From the NCBI GenBank assembly GCA_002723275.1, contig PBNZ01000004.1:183175-247174 (forward strand): a stretch of 64,000 nucleotides of DNA, in the 5' to 3' direction. Below, piece after piece: positions 1 to 8,771 of the stretch; the first letter of the stretch is position 1; each line of letters opens with the position of its first letter. The translations under genes were made by a program, and so were the position numbers. The stretch is from Planctomycetaceae bacterium (lineage in GTDB: Bacteria; Planctomycetota; Planctomycetia; Pirellulales; Pirellulaceae). A model generated the notes under the pieces. That model searched no databases. It had not been told where the DNA came from and saw only the letters and a list, made by a program, of their open reading frames with translations.

Positions 1-2319
1 TCGAGAACGCAGGTAGGAGTCAACCAAAACCATCAAGAGCAGCCCAAAGACCACCTGAAATGCGACGAAGATTCCTTCTATTTTTTCAATGAACGCCATG
101 GCGAGCCAAACACCCGCTAGCCACAACAGGAACCCTATCGAGAGCGGTGTTCCAACGACGAACACTTGAATGACCGACCATAGCAGACTACAAGCCACAA
201 TCGCCGAAACGACCATGGCGATGACACTGGATGTGATCCGTACTGACTTATTCGTCTGTGGCTTAACGCGTGTTGCAGTAACTGCGATCAGCGCCATCAC
301 TGATGCATGTGTCAAGAACATCACATAGGACAGCTGCGCTGAATCAAATCTCCAGGGCCCCATGAAGAATCCCTGATAACAGCTTCCCATCAAGAATAGC
401 GCACCGAAAGCAACAGCCCACGGAATGGACGTCAGTAAACTAACGGCGAACAGGATTAACGCATAAACCGCAAAGATCCACGTCAGGTGATAGGGATCGC
501 CTTCAACATTGAAACCAAAGTATGCCAATAAGCCGGTACTCAGAATCACGCAACCCGCACTGACTCCAGCATAACGGAGGGCCGTTGCGACTACGCCAAA
601 ATGCCGCAAGCCTGCAACGGTCACTGCGCCGAGCAGCGAGATCACCGACAAATACTGCCCTGTGGTCCCTGAGAACAAGACGCTAACGGTTTGCTTGGAT
701 TCCGACACCGTCCAGGTCAGGTCGCCCATCAGCACGTGGGCGAGCAATACAAGTGCCACGGAAAACATGGCGGCCGAAACAAGATGGGCATCGACGACCC
801 GCAGAGCTTGTGCCACGTAGGTAATCAGAACGCCGCCGAGAACTGCCAGAGCGATCATGAGTACAGGTTGCGGCCAGGCGGCAACGCAACCTGCTCCAAT
901 GATGATGGTCCCAGCAACGAGCAACCCGCTACCCACAAATCGCTGACTTGCGAGAGAAGAGCCTGGCCGTTTCCAGAGCAACAAACCTAACGACATAATC
1001 GGAAGCGCCCAGAGAATGGACAGAGGGGAAAGCTGCTGCAGCACCCACCTGGGATCTGTTGAACGTGCAAGCAACAAACCGCCAGCAGTGATCACAGGGA
1101 AGGCAACAAGTCCCATCTGCCGAAGTAGCTCGTTGCCATACCGCTCGGGAATCGATGCTTTGTGACGATATCGACGTATCGGATTCAAACAAGCAATCCC
1201 GTATACCAACAAACAGGGAACTGCCATCGCGTAAACCACGACGGCAGACCCCGTATCATCAGCAAAACGCTTGATCAACAACTGCAGGGCAGACGTCACG
1301 AGCACGCCGATCGTCAACCAGAGAGGCCACCGCGGCGTCAGCACTTGACCAGCAGCAAAGACAAAGAATGAGAAAATGCCAACCGAGATCACTTCACCGG
1401 CGACGGAAATTGGATCAATCGTTCCGGCAGTATCCGCGAATGCAGCGATCGCCAAAAAGTTCAAAGGCACCAACAGTGTGGCGATCGTCAGAATCCCCTG
1501 ACTGGTCGTTGGCAATCTCCAATGTTTTGCCGCATGTAAACCGACACCAAAGAGAGCAGCGATCACTCCATTCAAGACGCCAAACTTCAAAAAGCGATTC
1601 TCGGCGATGTTTGCCCAGAACGTGACAACCAGTGCGATGGTACACGAAACAATCAGCAAGCCACCGACCAGTTCGCCCCAACGAATATTCTTCTCTTCCA
1701 TAAAAGCAGCAAACCACACACTCCAGGGAACTTTCGGCTTGGGAGGTTTGATTTCCGGCTGTTGCGCCGCAGCTGCCTGGCGACTCGCTTGGTAAGCCTG
1801 CGCGCGATCCTGCACCGATGTCGTGGCAGCCGGCTCAAGCTTGTCACTGCCCGGCTTTGCCTGGGGTGGATCCTTGGGGGACGTTAGAGGCTTGGGTTGA
1901 TCAGACGAGATGCCTCGTTCCCGAGCAAGCTCCTGATCAGTGGTCGCGTTGGAAACAGGCCGTTCCGACTGAGGTTGATCCTCCTCCCGCACGACCGTCT
2001 CGGCAATGATGAGGGAATCTTTTGCAGCTTCTGGAGATTTTACCATCTGCCCGAACGCTGCCAGCATCACCTGGCGAAGCTCAGAATCAATCTTGCCTTC
2101 CCGCTTCAGTCCCTCGATCACCCGTCTGATCCCCTGTCGCTGGATTCGACCGCCGAGATCCCATCCGCAATGACCACATCGTTGAGCAGGATTCATCGAG
2201 GTTCCGCAGCGCAGACAGGACTCAGTTTCCGCGCTGTCATCCACGCTTTTGCGCCGGTTTAAAATGGAAAACGCAAGTAAAAAACCGGCGATGAAGGCAA
2301 TTAAGATCGATATTTCCAT
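1..2319 (-). CDS. Large multi-pass membrane protein with N-terminal zinc ribbon (partial, runs off left edge)
   Basis: The frame is open from an ATG at 2319 to the window edge, giving 773 visible codons without a stop. Residues 1-12 are hydrophobic. Around residues 30-50 there is a CxxC...CxxC zinc ribbon (CLRCG and CGHCG), followed by a charged, Gln/Pro-rich linker of about 130 residues. From about residue 195 a cytoplasmic-looking motif (FMEEKNIRWGELVGG) leads into a long series of hydrophobic helices, probably more than 15 transmembrane segments. This layout resembles large predicted membrane proteins of the DUF2157/DUF2339 type seen in planctomycetes, but that match is from memory. No enzymatic motif is visible and the function is unknown. 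It lies downstream of the kinase gene on the same strand, 143 nt after its stop. The C-terminus is missing. Confidence 0.75.
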   Translation of the reverse strand, partial: MEISILIAFIAGFLLAFSILNRRKSVDDSAETESCLRCGTSMNPAQRCGHCGWDLGGRIQRQGIRRVIEGLKREGKIDSELRQVMLAAFGQMVKSPEAAKDSLIIAETVVREEDQPQSERPVSNATTDQELARERGISSDQPKPLTSPKDPPQAKPGSDKLEPAATTSVQDRAQAYQASRQAAAAQQPEIKPPKPKVPWSVWFAAFMEEKNIRWGELVGGLLIVSCTIALVVTFWANIAENRFLKFGVLNGVIAALFGVGLHAAKHWRLPTTSQGILTIATLLVPLNFLAIAAFADTAGTIDPISVAGEVISVGIFSFFVFAAGQVLTPRWPLWLTIGVLVTSALQLLIKRFADDTGSAVVVYAMAVPCLLVYGIACLNPIRRYRHKASIPERYGNELLRQMGLVAFPVITAGGLLLARSTDPRWVLQQLSPLSILWALPIMSLGLLLWKRPGSSLASQRFVGSGLLVAGTIIIGAGCVAAWPQPVLMIALAVLGGVLITYVAQALRVVDAHLVSAAMFSVALVLLAHVLMGDLTWTVSESKQTVSVLFSGTTGQYLSVISLLGAVTVAGLRHFGVVATALRYAGVSAGCVILSTGLLAYFGFNVEGDPYHLTWIFAVYALILFAVSLLTSIPWAVAFGALFLMGSCYQGFFMGPWRFDSAQLSYVMFLTHASVMALIAVTATRVKPQTNKSVRITSSVIAMVVSAIVACSLLWSVIQVFVVGTPLSIGFLLWLAGVWLAMAFIEKIEGIFVAFQVVFGLLLMVLVDSYLRSR

Positions 2320-2462
2320 CGGTTTCCCTGTCGCTTCGCAGTCATCGGATCACTTCAGTGGCGGATGCTGACGCCCATTACCGAGAGCCCATAGCTGAAG
2401 CAAGCGCGCGCTTTTTTCAATCATTTTCCTGCTGAGGGAAAATAGAGCGATTCCCAGAGCCG

Positions 2463-4139
2463 CTAATCGGAAGGGGGAATTAACTGCGACTTCTTTCCAG
2501 CCTCGTAGAAGCGGCTCAATGCACGTATTCTGCGCACATGGGTCCACACGATGCACCCCACAATCGTCAATCCCAGGACAAAAAATAGGTGATCGTGTGT
2601 TTCAATTTTCGAATCCGGCACGAACCAAGTCATAAAACCATAACCCACGACCGACGTGACGGTGGTGTAGGCGACGAGACGGGACCGCATCAAGGTCCCG
2701 GAAGCGGCAATCAAGATTGAGTATCCGATCAACAAGCTGCCCCTCGGTGGGTCTGCCATGACGAGGATCAGCGTAAGCAACACGACATCAACCGTTACCC
2801 AGAGAAACCGAGCTATGTTTGCGAGCCGCGCGTTATTCAGCATTTTTTGCAACGCAAATGAAAGCGATAACCACAAACAGAGCGCCGAGACATGTTTCAT
2901 GTGATAGGCCAGGTTTTCTCCGCTAATGAGATATTTCATTTGCAGAATGACTAAGAAGGCGATGATGGCACTCAAATGCGCAAACAACGCAGGCTCTCTG
3001 CGCGTCCAACGACGTATGCCGTGCAGAGAATCCCCTGCCCGTTCTTGAATTGGTTCATCTCGCAAGAAACGCTGAAGATCTGCGGCGAGTTCACCGGCAG
3101 ACGAATAACGGCGTTCCGACTTTTTCTCCAAACATTTTGCACAAATCCGGTCCAACGCGTTGGGCACCGCAGTGACAATGCTCGATGGCAGCTGAGGTTC
3201 CTGGTAAAGCACTTGATGTAACAGATCGAGCGTCGACTCTGCCTCAAAAGGCGGCTTTCCGGCCAATGCGTTGTAGAGAATCGCACCGAGTGCATAAACA
3301 TCTGAGGCTCCATCGACATCACGATCACGGCCCGATGCCTGTTCAGGCGACATGAAGGCGGGTGTTCCAAGGATCTGGCCAGTCGCGGTCAAGTTGCTGT
3401 TTTTCGCAACGCGCTTTGCAAGTCCGAAATCAGCCAAGTGCGGCTCTCCATGGTTATCCAGAAGAACATTTGCTGGCTTGAGATCCCGATGAATCACTCC
3501 CTTGGAATGGGCGTACTCAACGGCATTGGCAAGTTTCATCACTAAGTCGGCAGCATCTCGCACCGCCAAGGGTCCCTTGCTCAACTCAGAAGAGAGACTC
3601 GTACCCTGGATATAGGGCATTGAGAAGAAGTGGATCCCACCGAGCTCACCGACCTCGTAAACCGAAATGATCGCCGGGTGCTCGAGATTCGCCGCGGCCT
3701 CGGCCTCGATTCGAAAACGAGCGATCTCTTCTTCATTGGCCAGCTGGCCCGACTTGACCATTTTGATCGCCACGGGTCGGTCTAAAGAAATCTGATGCGC
3801 CTCGAAGATGACCCCCATTCCGCCGCGACCAATTTCGCCGAGCAACTCAAAATCATTGCCGAATCGACAGGGTAGTTGAAAGGCATCGACTGCGGATGGT
3901 GTGTATCCTCCGACAGAGGTATGTACTTCGTTGCCGTCCGATTTCGACCGAGAGTCGGAGTACCCGCCCGTCATCGCGTCGTGATCTCGCCAGAAATCCT
4001 GCAAGGCATCGGCAAAGTCTGCATGCCGCGTCAAAATCTGGGCACGATCTGGAGCATCCCCGGACGCAACCGCCAACAAATACTCGGCCAAAATCTCATT
4101 TAGTTTCAGATCTTGAGAATCATCTGAATTGGATTTCAT
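2463..4139 (-). CDS. Membrane-anchored Ser/Thr protein kinase (PknB/Hanks type)
   Basis: This is a 558-residue protein. Residues 1-95 form a soluble lead region. The kinase domain runs from about 97 to 365, with the glycine loop GRGGMG at 104-109, the ATP-binding Lys at 126 (VAIKMVK), HRDLKPAN at 217-224, DFG at 237-239 and the SPE (APE-like) motif at 264-266. All catalytic residues are present, so it should be active. After residue 385 there are about six hydrophobic helices, which would anchor it in the cytoplasmic membrane with the kinase inside; no extracellular sensor domain is visible. The adjacent ECF sigma factor gene lies about 100 nt upstream on the same strand. Linked ECF/STPK pairs are common in planctomycetes, so I infer that the kinase acts in the same signalling route, perhaps by phosphorylating the sigma factor. 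Confidence 0.93.
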   Translation of the reverse strand: MKSNSDDSQDLKLNEILAEYLLAVASGDAPDRAQILTRHADFADALQDFWRDHDAMTGGYSDSRSKSDGNEVHTSVGGYTPSAVDAFQLPCRFGNDFELLGEIGRGGMGVIFEAHQISLDRPVAIKMVKSGQLANEEEIARFRIEAEAAANLEHPAIISVYEVGELGGIHFFSMPYIQGTSLSSELSKGPLAVRDAADLVMKLANAVEYAHSKGVIHRDLKPANVLLDNHGEPHLADFGLAKRVAKNSNLTATGQILGTPAFMSPEQASGRDRDVDGASDVYALGAILYNALAGKPPFEAESTLDLLHQVLYQEPQLPSSIVTAVPNALDRICAKCLEKKSERRYSSAGELAADLQRFLRDEPIQERAGDSLHGIRRWTRREPALFAHLSAIIAFLVILQMKYLISGENLAYHMKHVSALCLWLSLSFALQKMLNNARLANIARFLWVTVDVVLLTLILVMADPPRGSLLIGYSILIAASGTLMRSRLVAYTTVTSVVGYGFMTWFVPDSKIETHDHLFFVLGLTIVGCIVWTHVRRIRALSRFYEAGKKSQLIPPSD

Positions 4140-4240
4140 AACAACGCCTGTTCCGAAGACTAATCACACGCACGAGTCTGCAATCCGCCTGATCGCGAAC
4201 CGCTCAGCTCCTACCGTAACCTTCACTCAATTAGAATCGC

Positions 4241-4810
4241 TTACTCCTCGCGCAAATGTAAATGCTCTCGCAGCTTTTTGAGACCACGATGCAGGAGTCC
4301 CGCCACCGCCGATGGACTTTTCCCCAAACCGTCCGCGACCTCTGTCAGCGACTTCTGCTGAAGGTAATGTTGGATGACTGCTTCGCGTTGGTGTTCCGGC
4401 AAACTTTCGATCGCCTGACTCAGTTGCAAGATTTGCTCAGCCCGCACAACTTTAACACTCGGGGAAGAATCCTCATTCGAGAGTGATCGTTCCAAACACA
4501 ATGACGAATTCGCGAGCCCCGCTTCGAGTGAGCGTTCACGCTTGATGTCTCGTTTATCCCGATTGTAATCTCGTGCAGCATGCGCAAAGTTGCGTGCCAA
4601 AATCTGTCGTAGCCAGGCAGCCATCGCAGCAGGTGATTCCCCGCGAAACTGATCGATCGCGCGATGTGCCTGCATCAAGGTCTGCTGAACCATATCCGAT
4701 GCGTCAACCTTACGAGCCAGGTGCGGATTAAGCTGCATTCGAGCCAGGACACAGAGATATGAGCGAAATTCTTCGAGCTCGAGATCGTCACTCGGAGATT
4801 CGGCATCCAT
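4241..4810 (-). CDS. ECF-type RNA polymerase sigma-70 factor
   Basis: The protein has 189 residues from the ATG at 4810. This start has an AAAGG ribosome-binding site 9 nt upstream; a TTG at 4816 is an alternative. Region 2 is visible in the N-terminal half (DASDMVQQTLMQAHRAIDQF, then a WLRQILARNF segment). Region 4 is near the C-terminus (LPEHQREAVI followed by the helix-turn-helix SLTEVADGLGKSPSAVAGLL and a basic helix). This is the usual two-domain ECF layout. No anti-sigma factor gene is next to it. The neighbour downstream is a membrane Ser/Thr kinase, which fits ECF groups controlled by phosphorylation rather than by an anti-sigma factor. Target promoters cannot be deduced here. Confidence 0.93.
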   Translation of the reverse strand: MDAESPSDDLELEEFRSYLCVLARMQLNPHLARKVDASDMVQQTLMQAHRAIDQFRGESPAAMAAWLRQILARNFAHAARDYNRDKRDIKRERSLEAGLANSSLCLERSLSNEDSSPSVKVVRAEQILQLSQAIESLPEHQREAVIQHYLQQKSLTEVADGLGKSPSAVAGLLHRGLKKLREHLHLREE

Positions 4811-4918
4811 CGACAATCGCCTTTCAGGGGTTAGCTAGTTTCTCAAGGCCGTTATTGTCGCACAAACTCGCTGGCAAAGCCAACCGACAGCGGTAGATCG
4901 CAACCGGCCGTGGATCAT

Positions 4919-4951
4919 AAAAAAACCACAGCGACGTTACCATCGCTGCGG
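4919..4951 (-). terminator. Rho-independent terminator of the CAP-domain gene
   Basis: Read on the minus strand, a 9-bp stem (CCGCAGCGA pairing with TCGCTGTGG, one G-U pair) with an 8-nt loop is followed directly by seven T residues. It lies 33 nt after the stop of the CAP/SCP gene, in the right orientation to end that transcript and insulate it from the sigma/kinase genes. Confidence 0.85.
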
Positions 4952-4983
4952 TCATTTTCTGATTCGCGGATTCAGCCTACCGC

Positions 4984-5412
4984 TTATCGCAGAAACTGCT
5001 GACACCAGTAGACGCGACCATCTGGTCCTCGGTACGCAGCGACACCAATACGAGAGTAACTCGAGGAAAGAATATTCGCTCGATGTCCGGACGAATTCAT
5101 CCAGGCTCGAACCGCCTGAGTTGGAGTCTCCTGGCCCTTCGCAATATTTTCGGCCACGGGATCGGATGTATGCCGCAGTGCCGTCCGCTGCGCCATCCAG
5201 ACAGTATGTGACCGAGCCGACTTCATCAAATCAACATCGGTCGCCAAGACTGGCAAACCGTGTCGCAATCGCTCGGCATTGGTACGTTTGATAATCTGCT
5301 GTTCTACCTCGATTAAATCCATTTGTTGATCGGTTGTTGTGTCACCGTTCGATTGGCATGAAAACGCAAAGACCAAACAAACTGACAACAGCGTGCCCCT
5401 CACTCTACTCAT
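4984..5412 (-). CDS. Small exported CAP/SCP-domain protein
   Basis: The protein has 142 residues. The N-terminus (MSRVRGTLLSVCLVFAFSC) is a signal peptide, possibly lipoprotein-type with Cys at 19, although the lipobox is imperfect. The mature part matches the CAP (SCP/Tpx-1/PR-1) fold: RTNAERLRHGLPVL in the first helix, ARSHTVWMA with its His, then AENIAKG, WMNSSGHRANILS with the second His, and a closing YWCQQF strand. The putative Glu and His active-site residues of the cavity are retained. CAP proteins are secreted, and their biochemical role in bacteria is mostly unclear. The start ATG has an AAAGGA site upstream. The gene is monocistronic, with its own terminator. Confidence 0.88.
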   Translation of the reverse strand: MSRVRGTLLSVCLVFAFSCQSNGDTTTDQQMDLIEVEQQIIKRTNAERLRHGLPVLATDVDLMKSARSHTVWMAQRTALRHTSDPVAENIAKGQETPTQAVRAWMNSSGHRANILSSSYSRIGVAAYRGPDGRVYWCQQFLR

Positions 5413-5804
5413 CCTGATTCCTTTATCCCGGTTTATCTTGCAACGACGTTGTTAACGAACTCAACGTCTAACATTGAGCGGCAAAGTCTACCGAAGACGA
5501 CGCTCAGCACAAGGGGCGCAAGGAAAATGATGAATGACTCAGGGTAGCGACGCGAAGACTCAGATACTCTCTACCGCTTGCTGAATGCGAGATCTGTTTG
5601 GTAATCCTTGATCGCAACAGACTTTCGAGATGATTCAACCCTTCGAAGTTCATCCCTACCAACTCTTATCTCTTCGATGAAAATCATCTTTTTCAACCTT
5701 AGATTTCTTTTTTCTTACAGCGACCCAACAGACCATCGACTCCATCGGTGGGGGTTGCGTTATTTCAAAGGGACGTTCCTTCCCTAAACCCGCCGACTTC
5801 GGAA
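5413..5804. other. Intergenic stretch between the polysaccharide locus and the CAP gene
   Basis: I see no convincing gene in these 392 bases. An 11-bp palindrome CAACGACGTTG at 5441-5451 lies about 30 bp upstream of the CAP gene start and could be an operator. A short hairpin with a T-run on the plus strand (GATGA/TCATC, 5676-5693) has no plus-strand gene before it. No clear terminator was found for the end of the long minus-strand polysaccharide operon at 5805. Confidence 0.5.
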
Positions 5805-6773
5805 TCAGACTTTCGAAAAGTGAGACTTGCCCATGGCGTTCGTTCCATCGTCTGGCGAGAGAGCTGCATTCCACGGTGCGAGCAATGCACCTGGCAAGAT
5901 GAAGCAGACAACTTCAATGAGCCGCTGCAAAAGTGAGATCGCAACTCCGGCGGCGGGATTGAAGCCACCCACGCTAAGTACATATGCCAGCGCCCCCTCT
6001 TGGAATCCTAATCCATGAATGGAAATCGGAAGACGCAACAGCAAATAGACGGTCGGCATGGCGCAAACCAGGAAACCAAGAGACACGTCAGCTCCAATTG
6101 CATGGGCAGCCAGATAATTAATCCAAATGTAGGAAAGCAATTCCACAATGGTGAGCAAAAAGAACACAAGGAGCAAAGCACGTTTATTTCGATAGCAGGC
6201 TAATTTATCGACGAGTCGCGTAAGGTGCCGTCGCCAACCGCGATTGTTCCGTTGGTAAGGCGAACGGACCATCAAGAGCGACAGTGCCAACACGCAAACT
6301 CCACACACAATCGATAAGAGCAGCGTGATTTCAGGTGATGCTGTCCAGAGATATCTGAATGTCAGCGGCACCGTCAGGACCCAGAAGAGTCCCACGCTGA
6401 GTAGTCCGAAATAACGTTCAATCACGAGCGTTGAGATAACGGCCGGGGTTCGCCGTTGAGCGCGAAGTGCCATCACACGGTACGCATCACTCCCTAGGCC
6501 TGCCGGCGTCCAAAAGGCGAGAAAACTGCCAGTCCAATTGAGTCGAATCGCGTACCATGTCGAGATTCGGATTCCCTGCGAACGCAAAAGTAGATTCCAC
6601 TTTAGGGATCGCAAAACTCGACTACCGATCGCCACAGCAGCGAGCGAGACCACCGAGACAATATCAACGGTTCGAAGCAATGCCAAAGAGCGCGAAATAT
6701 CGACAAACCACAACACACTTCCAACACAAACGAGTGTTAACAGTATGGGGGCAAGGCGGAACGACTTCATCAT
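5805..6773 (-). CDS. UPF0104/LPG-synthase-type membrane protein, putative lipid flippase
   Basis: The 322-residue protein is almost entirely hydrophobic, with about eight transmembrane helices. It matches the lysylphosphatidylglycerol-synthase transmembrane-domain family (AglD/YbhN-like): an early SRVLRSLKWNLLLRS segment, then a WTGSFLAFWTPAGLGSDAYR loop, a VIERYFGL motif, and late ISIHGLGFQEGALAYVL. These blocks are conserved in the flippase-like domain. No aminoacyltransferase domain is attached. Family members are often found with glycan or lipid biosynthesis genes, and I infer a role in moving or modifying a lipid-linked intermediate. It is the last gene of the long minus-strand polysaccharide operon, 21 nt after the propeller protein. 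Confidence 0.8.
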   Translation of the reverse strand: MMKSFRLAPILLTLVCVGSVLWFVDISRSLALLRTVDIVSVVSLAAVAIGSRVLRSLKWNLLLRSQGIRISTWYAIRLNWTGSFLAFWTPAGLGSDAYRVMALRAQRRTPAVISTLVIERYFGLLSVGLFWVLTVPLTFRYLWTASPEITLLLSIVCGVCVLALSLLMVRSPYQRNNRGWRRHLTRLVDKLACYRNKRALLLVFFLLTIVELLSYIWINYLAAHAIGADVSLGFLVCAMPTVYLLLRLPISIHGLGFQEGALAYVLSVGGFNPAAGVAISLLQRLIEVVCFILPGALLAPWNAALSPDDGTNAMGKSHFSKV

Positions 6774-6794
6774 GATTTCACCTGGATTCCTGTA

Positions 6795-7772
6795 TTAGGG
6801 TAAACCGAACTTCAGGATCCAACGTTTTTGATGTCCATCAACAGCAGCGACCCAACGGCCATTGTCGAGCTGGTAGAGATCAGCATGGTGCATTCCCGCT
6901 GAATTCCAGCCGGCATCGCCCGCGGAAAGAATGTGTTGACCAGGCAATTCTCGATAACAACTCTCGTCGATTTCTTCAATTTCAAAGGCGTTCAATGCTC
7001 GGCCGTACTTTGGCGAGCAATCTTGCCCCAGCCGATACTGCTTTCCCTGCCATTGAAAAACGGACCCACCTGGTCTTGCCAGATCGGGGCTCGATTCACG
7101 TAACGGGCTCTCAACATGCTCCACCCAGGGGCCTTCAAGTTGTTCGGCATGGTACAAGCGAAGACGATCATGCGTATGGCTTTCACCAGCGAACATCCAC
7201 CAACGACCTTCGTGACGGAACAAGGTTGGGTCAGCTAGACGGTGTTGCCGAACCAAAGTACGAACAAACTCCCATTGATAGGGAAACTGAGCAGCTCGAT
7301 AGAGACGCACTTCATTCGTAGCGGCGGATTCGGGAACCATATAGATCTCGCCCTCCCACGCAAAGACGCGTGGATACGAAAGATGAAACGATTCATCGAG
7401 CACAATTTGTTCGTAGTGCCACTGACCGTCATCTGTTTGTCGTGCAACGCCAATGTCGCCCTGCGAGGTGGATTGATTCAGCAACTCAAAAAACATCCAC
7501 TGCTGACCCTTGTATTGGTACAGGAAGGGATCAGCCACAAACAGTGCTGGCACATCGTCTACCTGTTCAGCCGTCAAAGCAAGGATCTCATGAGTCGGAT
7601 GCAAATCGAAGGGTGACTTACCTTCATAAATCGCAATGGACCATACATTCACGCGGTGGAGAAAGGGTAGCTGGCCGGTCAGACCGATGTGAACAGCGAT
7701 CGCCAACACGATCATCGAGCCGACTGCGAGCGCGAGGCGCAGTTTTGACGGACTTAAGTTCCGTCTCAACAT
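6795..7772 (-). CDS. GINT1-like five-bladed propeller protein with N-terminal anchor
   Basis: The protein has 325 residues. A hydrophobic segment at about 10-28 anchors it or serves as an uncleaved signal. The rest consists of repeated beta-propeller blades of the type seen in the N-terminal domain of glucosamine inositolphosphorylceramide transferase 1 and in GH43/GH32-like folds: VADPFLYQYKGQQWMFFE, LSYPRVFAWEGEIYMVPES, LADPTLFRHEGRWWMFAG and GWNSAGMHHADLY. The repeated Asp-Pro and Trp-Met-Phe pattern is diagnostic of the fold. The start overlaps the end of the upstream methyltransferase by 7 nt (ATGTTGA), so the two are translationally coupled. It probably binds or transfers a sugar, but the reaction is not established. 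Confidence 0.72.
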   Translation of the reverse strand: MLRRNLSPSKLRLALAVGSMIVLAIAVHIGLTGQLPFLHRVNVWSIAIYEGKSPFDLHPTHEILALTAEQVDDVPALFVADPFLYQYKGQQWMFFELLNQSTSQGDIGVARQTDDGQWHYEQIVLDESFHLSYPRVFAWEGEIYMVPESAATNEVRLYRAAQFPYQWEFVRTLVRQHRLADPTLFRHEGRWWMFAGESHTHDRLRLYHAEQLEGPWVEHVESPLRESSPDLARPGGSVFQWQGKQYRLGQDCSPKYGRALNAFEIEEIDESCYRELPGQHILSAGDAGWNSAGMHHADLYQLDNGRWVAAVDGHQKRWILKFGLP

Positions 7773-8767
7773 TTCACACCTCTACCTTCAATGCCGTTGT
7801 ATCCATAATGCACATCCACCTCCTCCATTTCACACTCTGAAAACCATTTACGAAGAGTGCTCAACGTCTGGCGTTGGTCGAATTTGGGTGCCAGGTTATC
7901 GAAGGTATCGAGAATCGCCCATTCTTTCAGCTGCTTCTCTGTCAATTCGTATCGTTGTCGATAATCATGAACCAATAGCATTCGATTGATCATTCGTCCA
8001 ACGCGTGGAATCCGTCCAATCTGTCGAGTGAGTGGCCAAACCATCGAGATATATTTTTCGACAAGTCGATAGAGTCGCTCCGTCTCCATCTTCGTCGTGA
8101 TCGGACGCAACCAGTAATAGGTACGATAGACCGGTTCAAGCCATCTCCAGAACCCTTCGCGTTTATCGTAAACGTCGACGGTCAATTGGCCGCCGATTCG
8201 GAGAAACCGAGGCAAACTTTTGAAGGCGTCTTCCACGTTCGGCGTATGTTGTAGAACTCCAAAGCAAAACAGTCGATCAAACGTCGCAACTCGCAGAGGC
8301 AGGGATCGCAGGTCTGCCTGTATCACCAGCAGCTTGTCAGCAGTGCGATGCAGTTGACGATTCATTTCAACGGCTCCGCTCATATCGACTGAAACGACCG
8401 TTGCGCCCGTCGACAAGGCGTGCGTCGTAAAACGTCCTGACCCGCATCCAATCTCCAGAATCGTCTCACCGCTCAATCGTGTTGGCCAGCGAGTTTCGTG
8501 GAAGAATCGTTCTCGCGAGATGGAAACGCCAGAATAACTATCATGTTGAGTGGTTGCATGTTGGTTCCACTGAAAGGAAAACCCATCCGTATAGTTTTCA
8601 AGATCGACGAAGCGGGGAACACCTTTCACGATCGGATAGATCGCCTGGCACTCAACACACCGCAACTCTCCTCGGTCGATCTGTTCAGAATCGCCGCAAT
8701 CGTTGTCCAAGACCAGTTCATCCTGGCAGGTCGGGCACACCAGCAGCGAAAGGTGCTGTCGATGCAT
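7766..8767 (-). CDS. SAM-dependent methyltransferase with Trm112-like zinc ribbon
   Basis: I place the start at the ATG at 8767 (MHRQHLSLLVCP), 4 nt after the stop of the upstream gene; a longer reading to 8818 would overlap that gene by 47 nt. The protein has 333 residues. Residues 9-52 form a Cys4 zinc ribbon like Trm112/UPF0434 (CPTC, later CVEC, IYPIVKGVPRFV). The class I methyltransferase core follows, with motif I ILEIGCGSGRFTTHAL, a motif II acidic residue (VVSVDMS), and FDRLFCFGVLQHTPN at motif IV. Such ribbon-methyltransferase fusions are frequent in capsule and EPS loci. The substrate is unknown; I infer O- or N-methylation of a sugar or lipid intermediate. Confidence 0.85.
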   Translation of the reverse strand: MHRQHLSLLVCPTCQDELVLDNDCGDSEQIDRGELRCVECQAIYPIVKGVPRFVDLENYTDGFSFQWNQHATTQHDSYSGVSISRERFFHETRWPTRLSGETILEIGCGSGRFTTHALSTGATVVSVDMSGAVEMNRQLHRTADKLLVIQADLRSLPLRVATFDRLFCFGVLQHTPNVEDAFKSLPRFLRIGGQLTVDVYDKREGFWRWLEPVYRTYYWLRPITTKMETERLYRLVEKYISMVWPLTRQIGRIPRVGRMINRMLLVHDYRQRYELTEKQLKEWAILDTFDNLAPKFDQRQTLSTLRKWFSECEMEEVDVHYGYNGIEGRGVKC

Positions 8768-8771
8768 TAGC

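Noticed and set aside
5676..5693. Plus-strand hairpin with T-run in the 5413-5804 gap
   Set aside because: There is no plus-strand gene upstream of it, and the stem is only 5 bp with a 3-nt loop.
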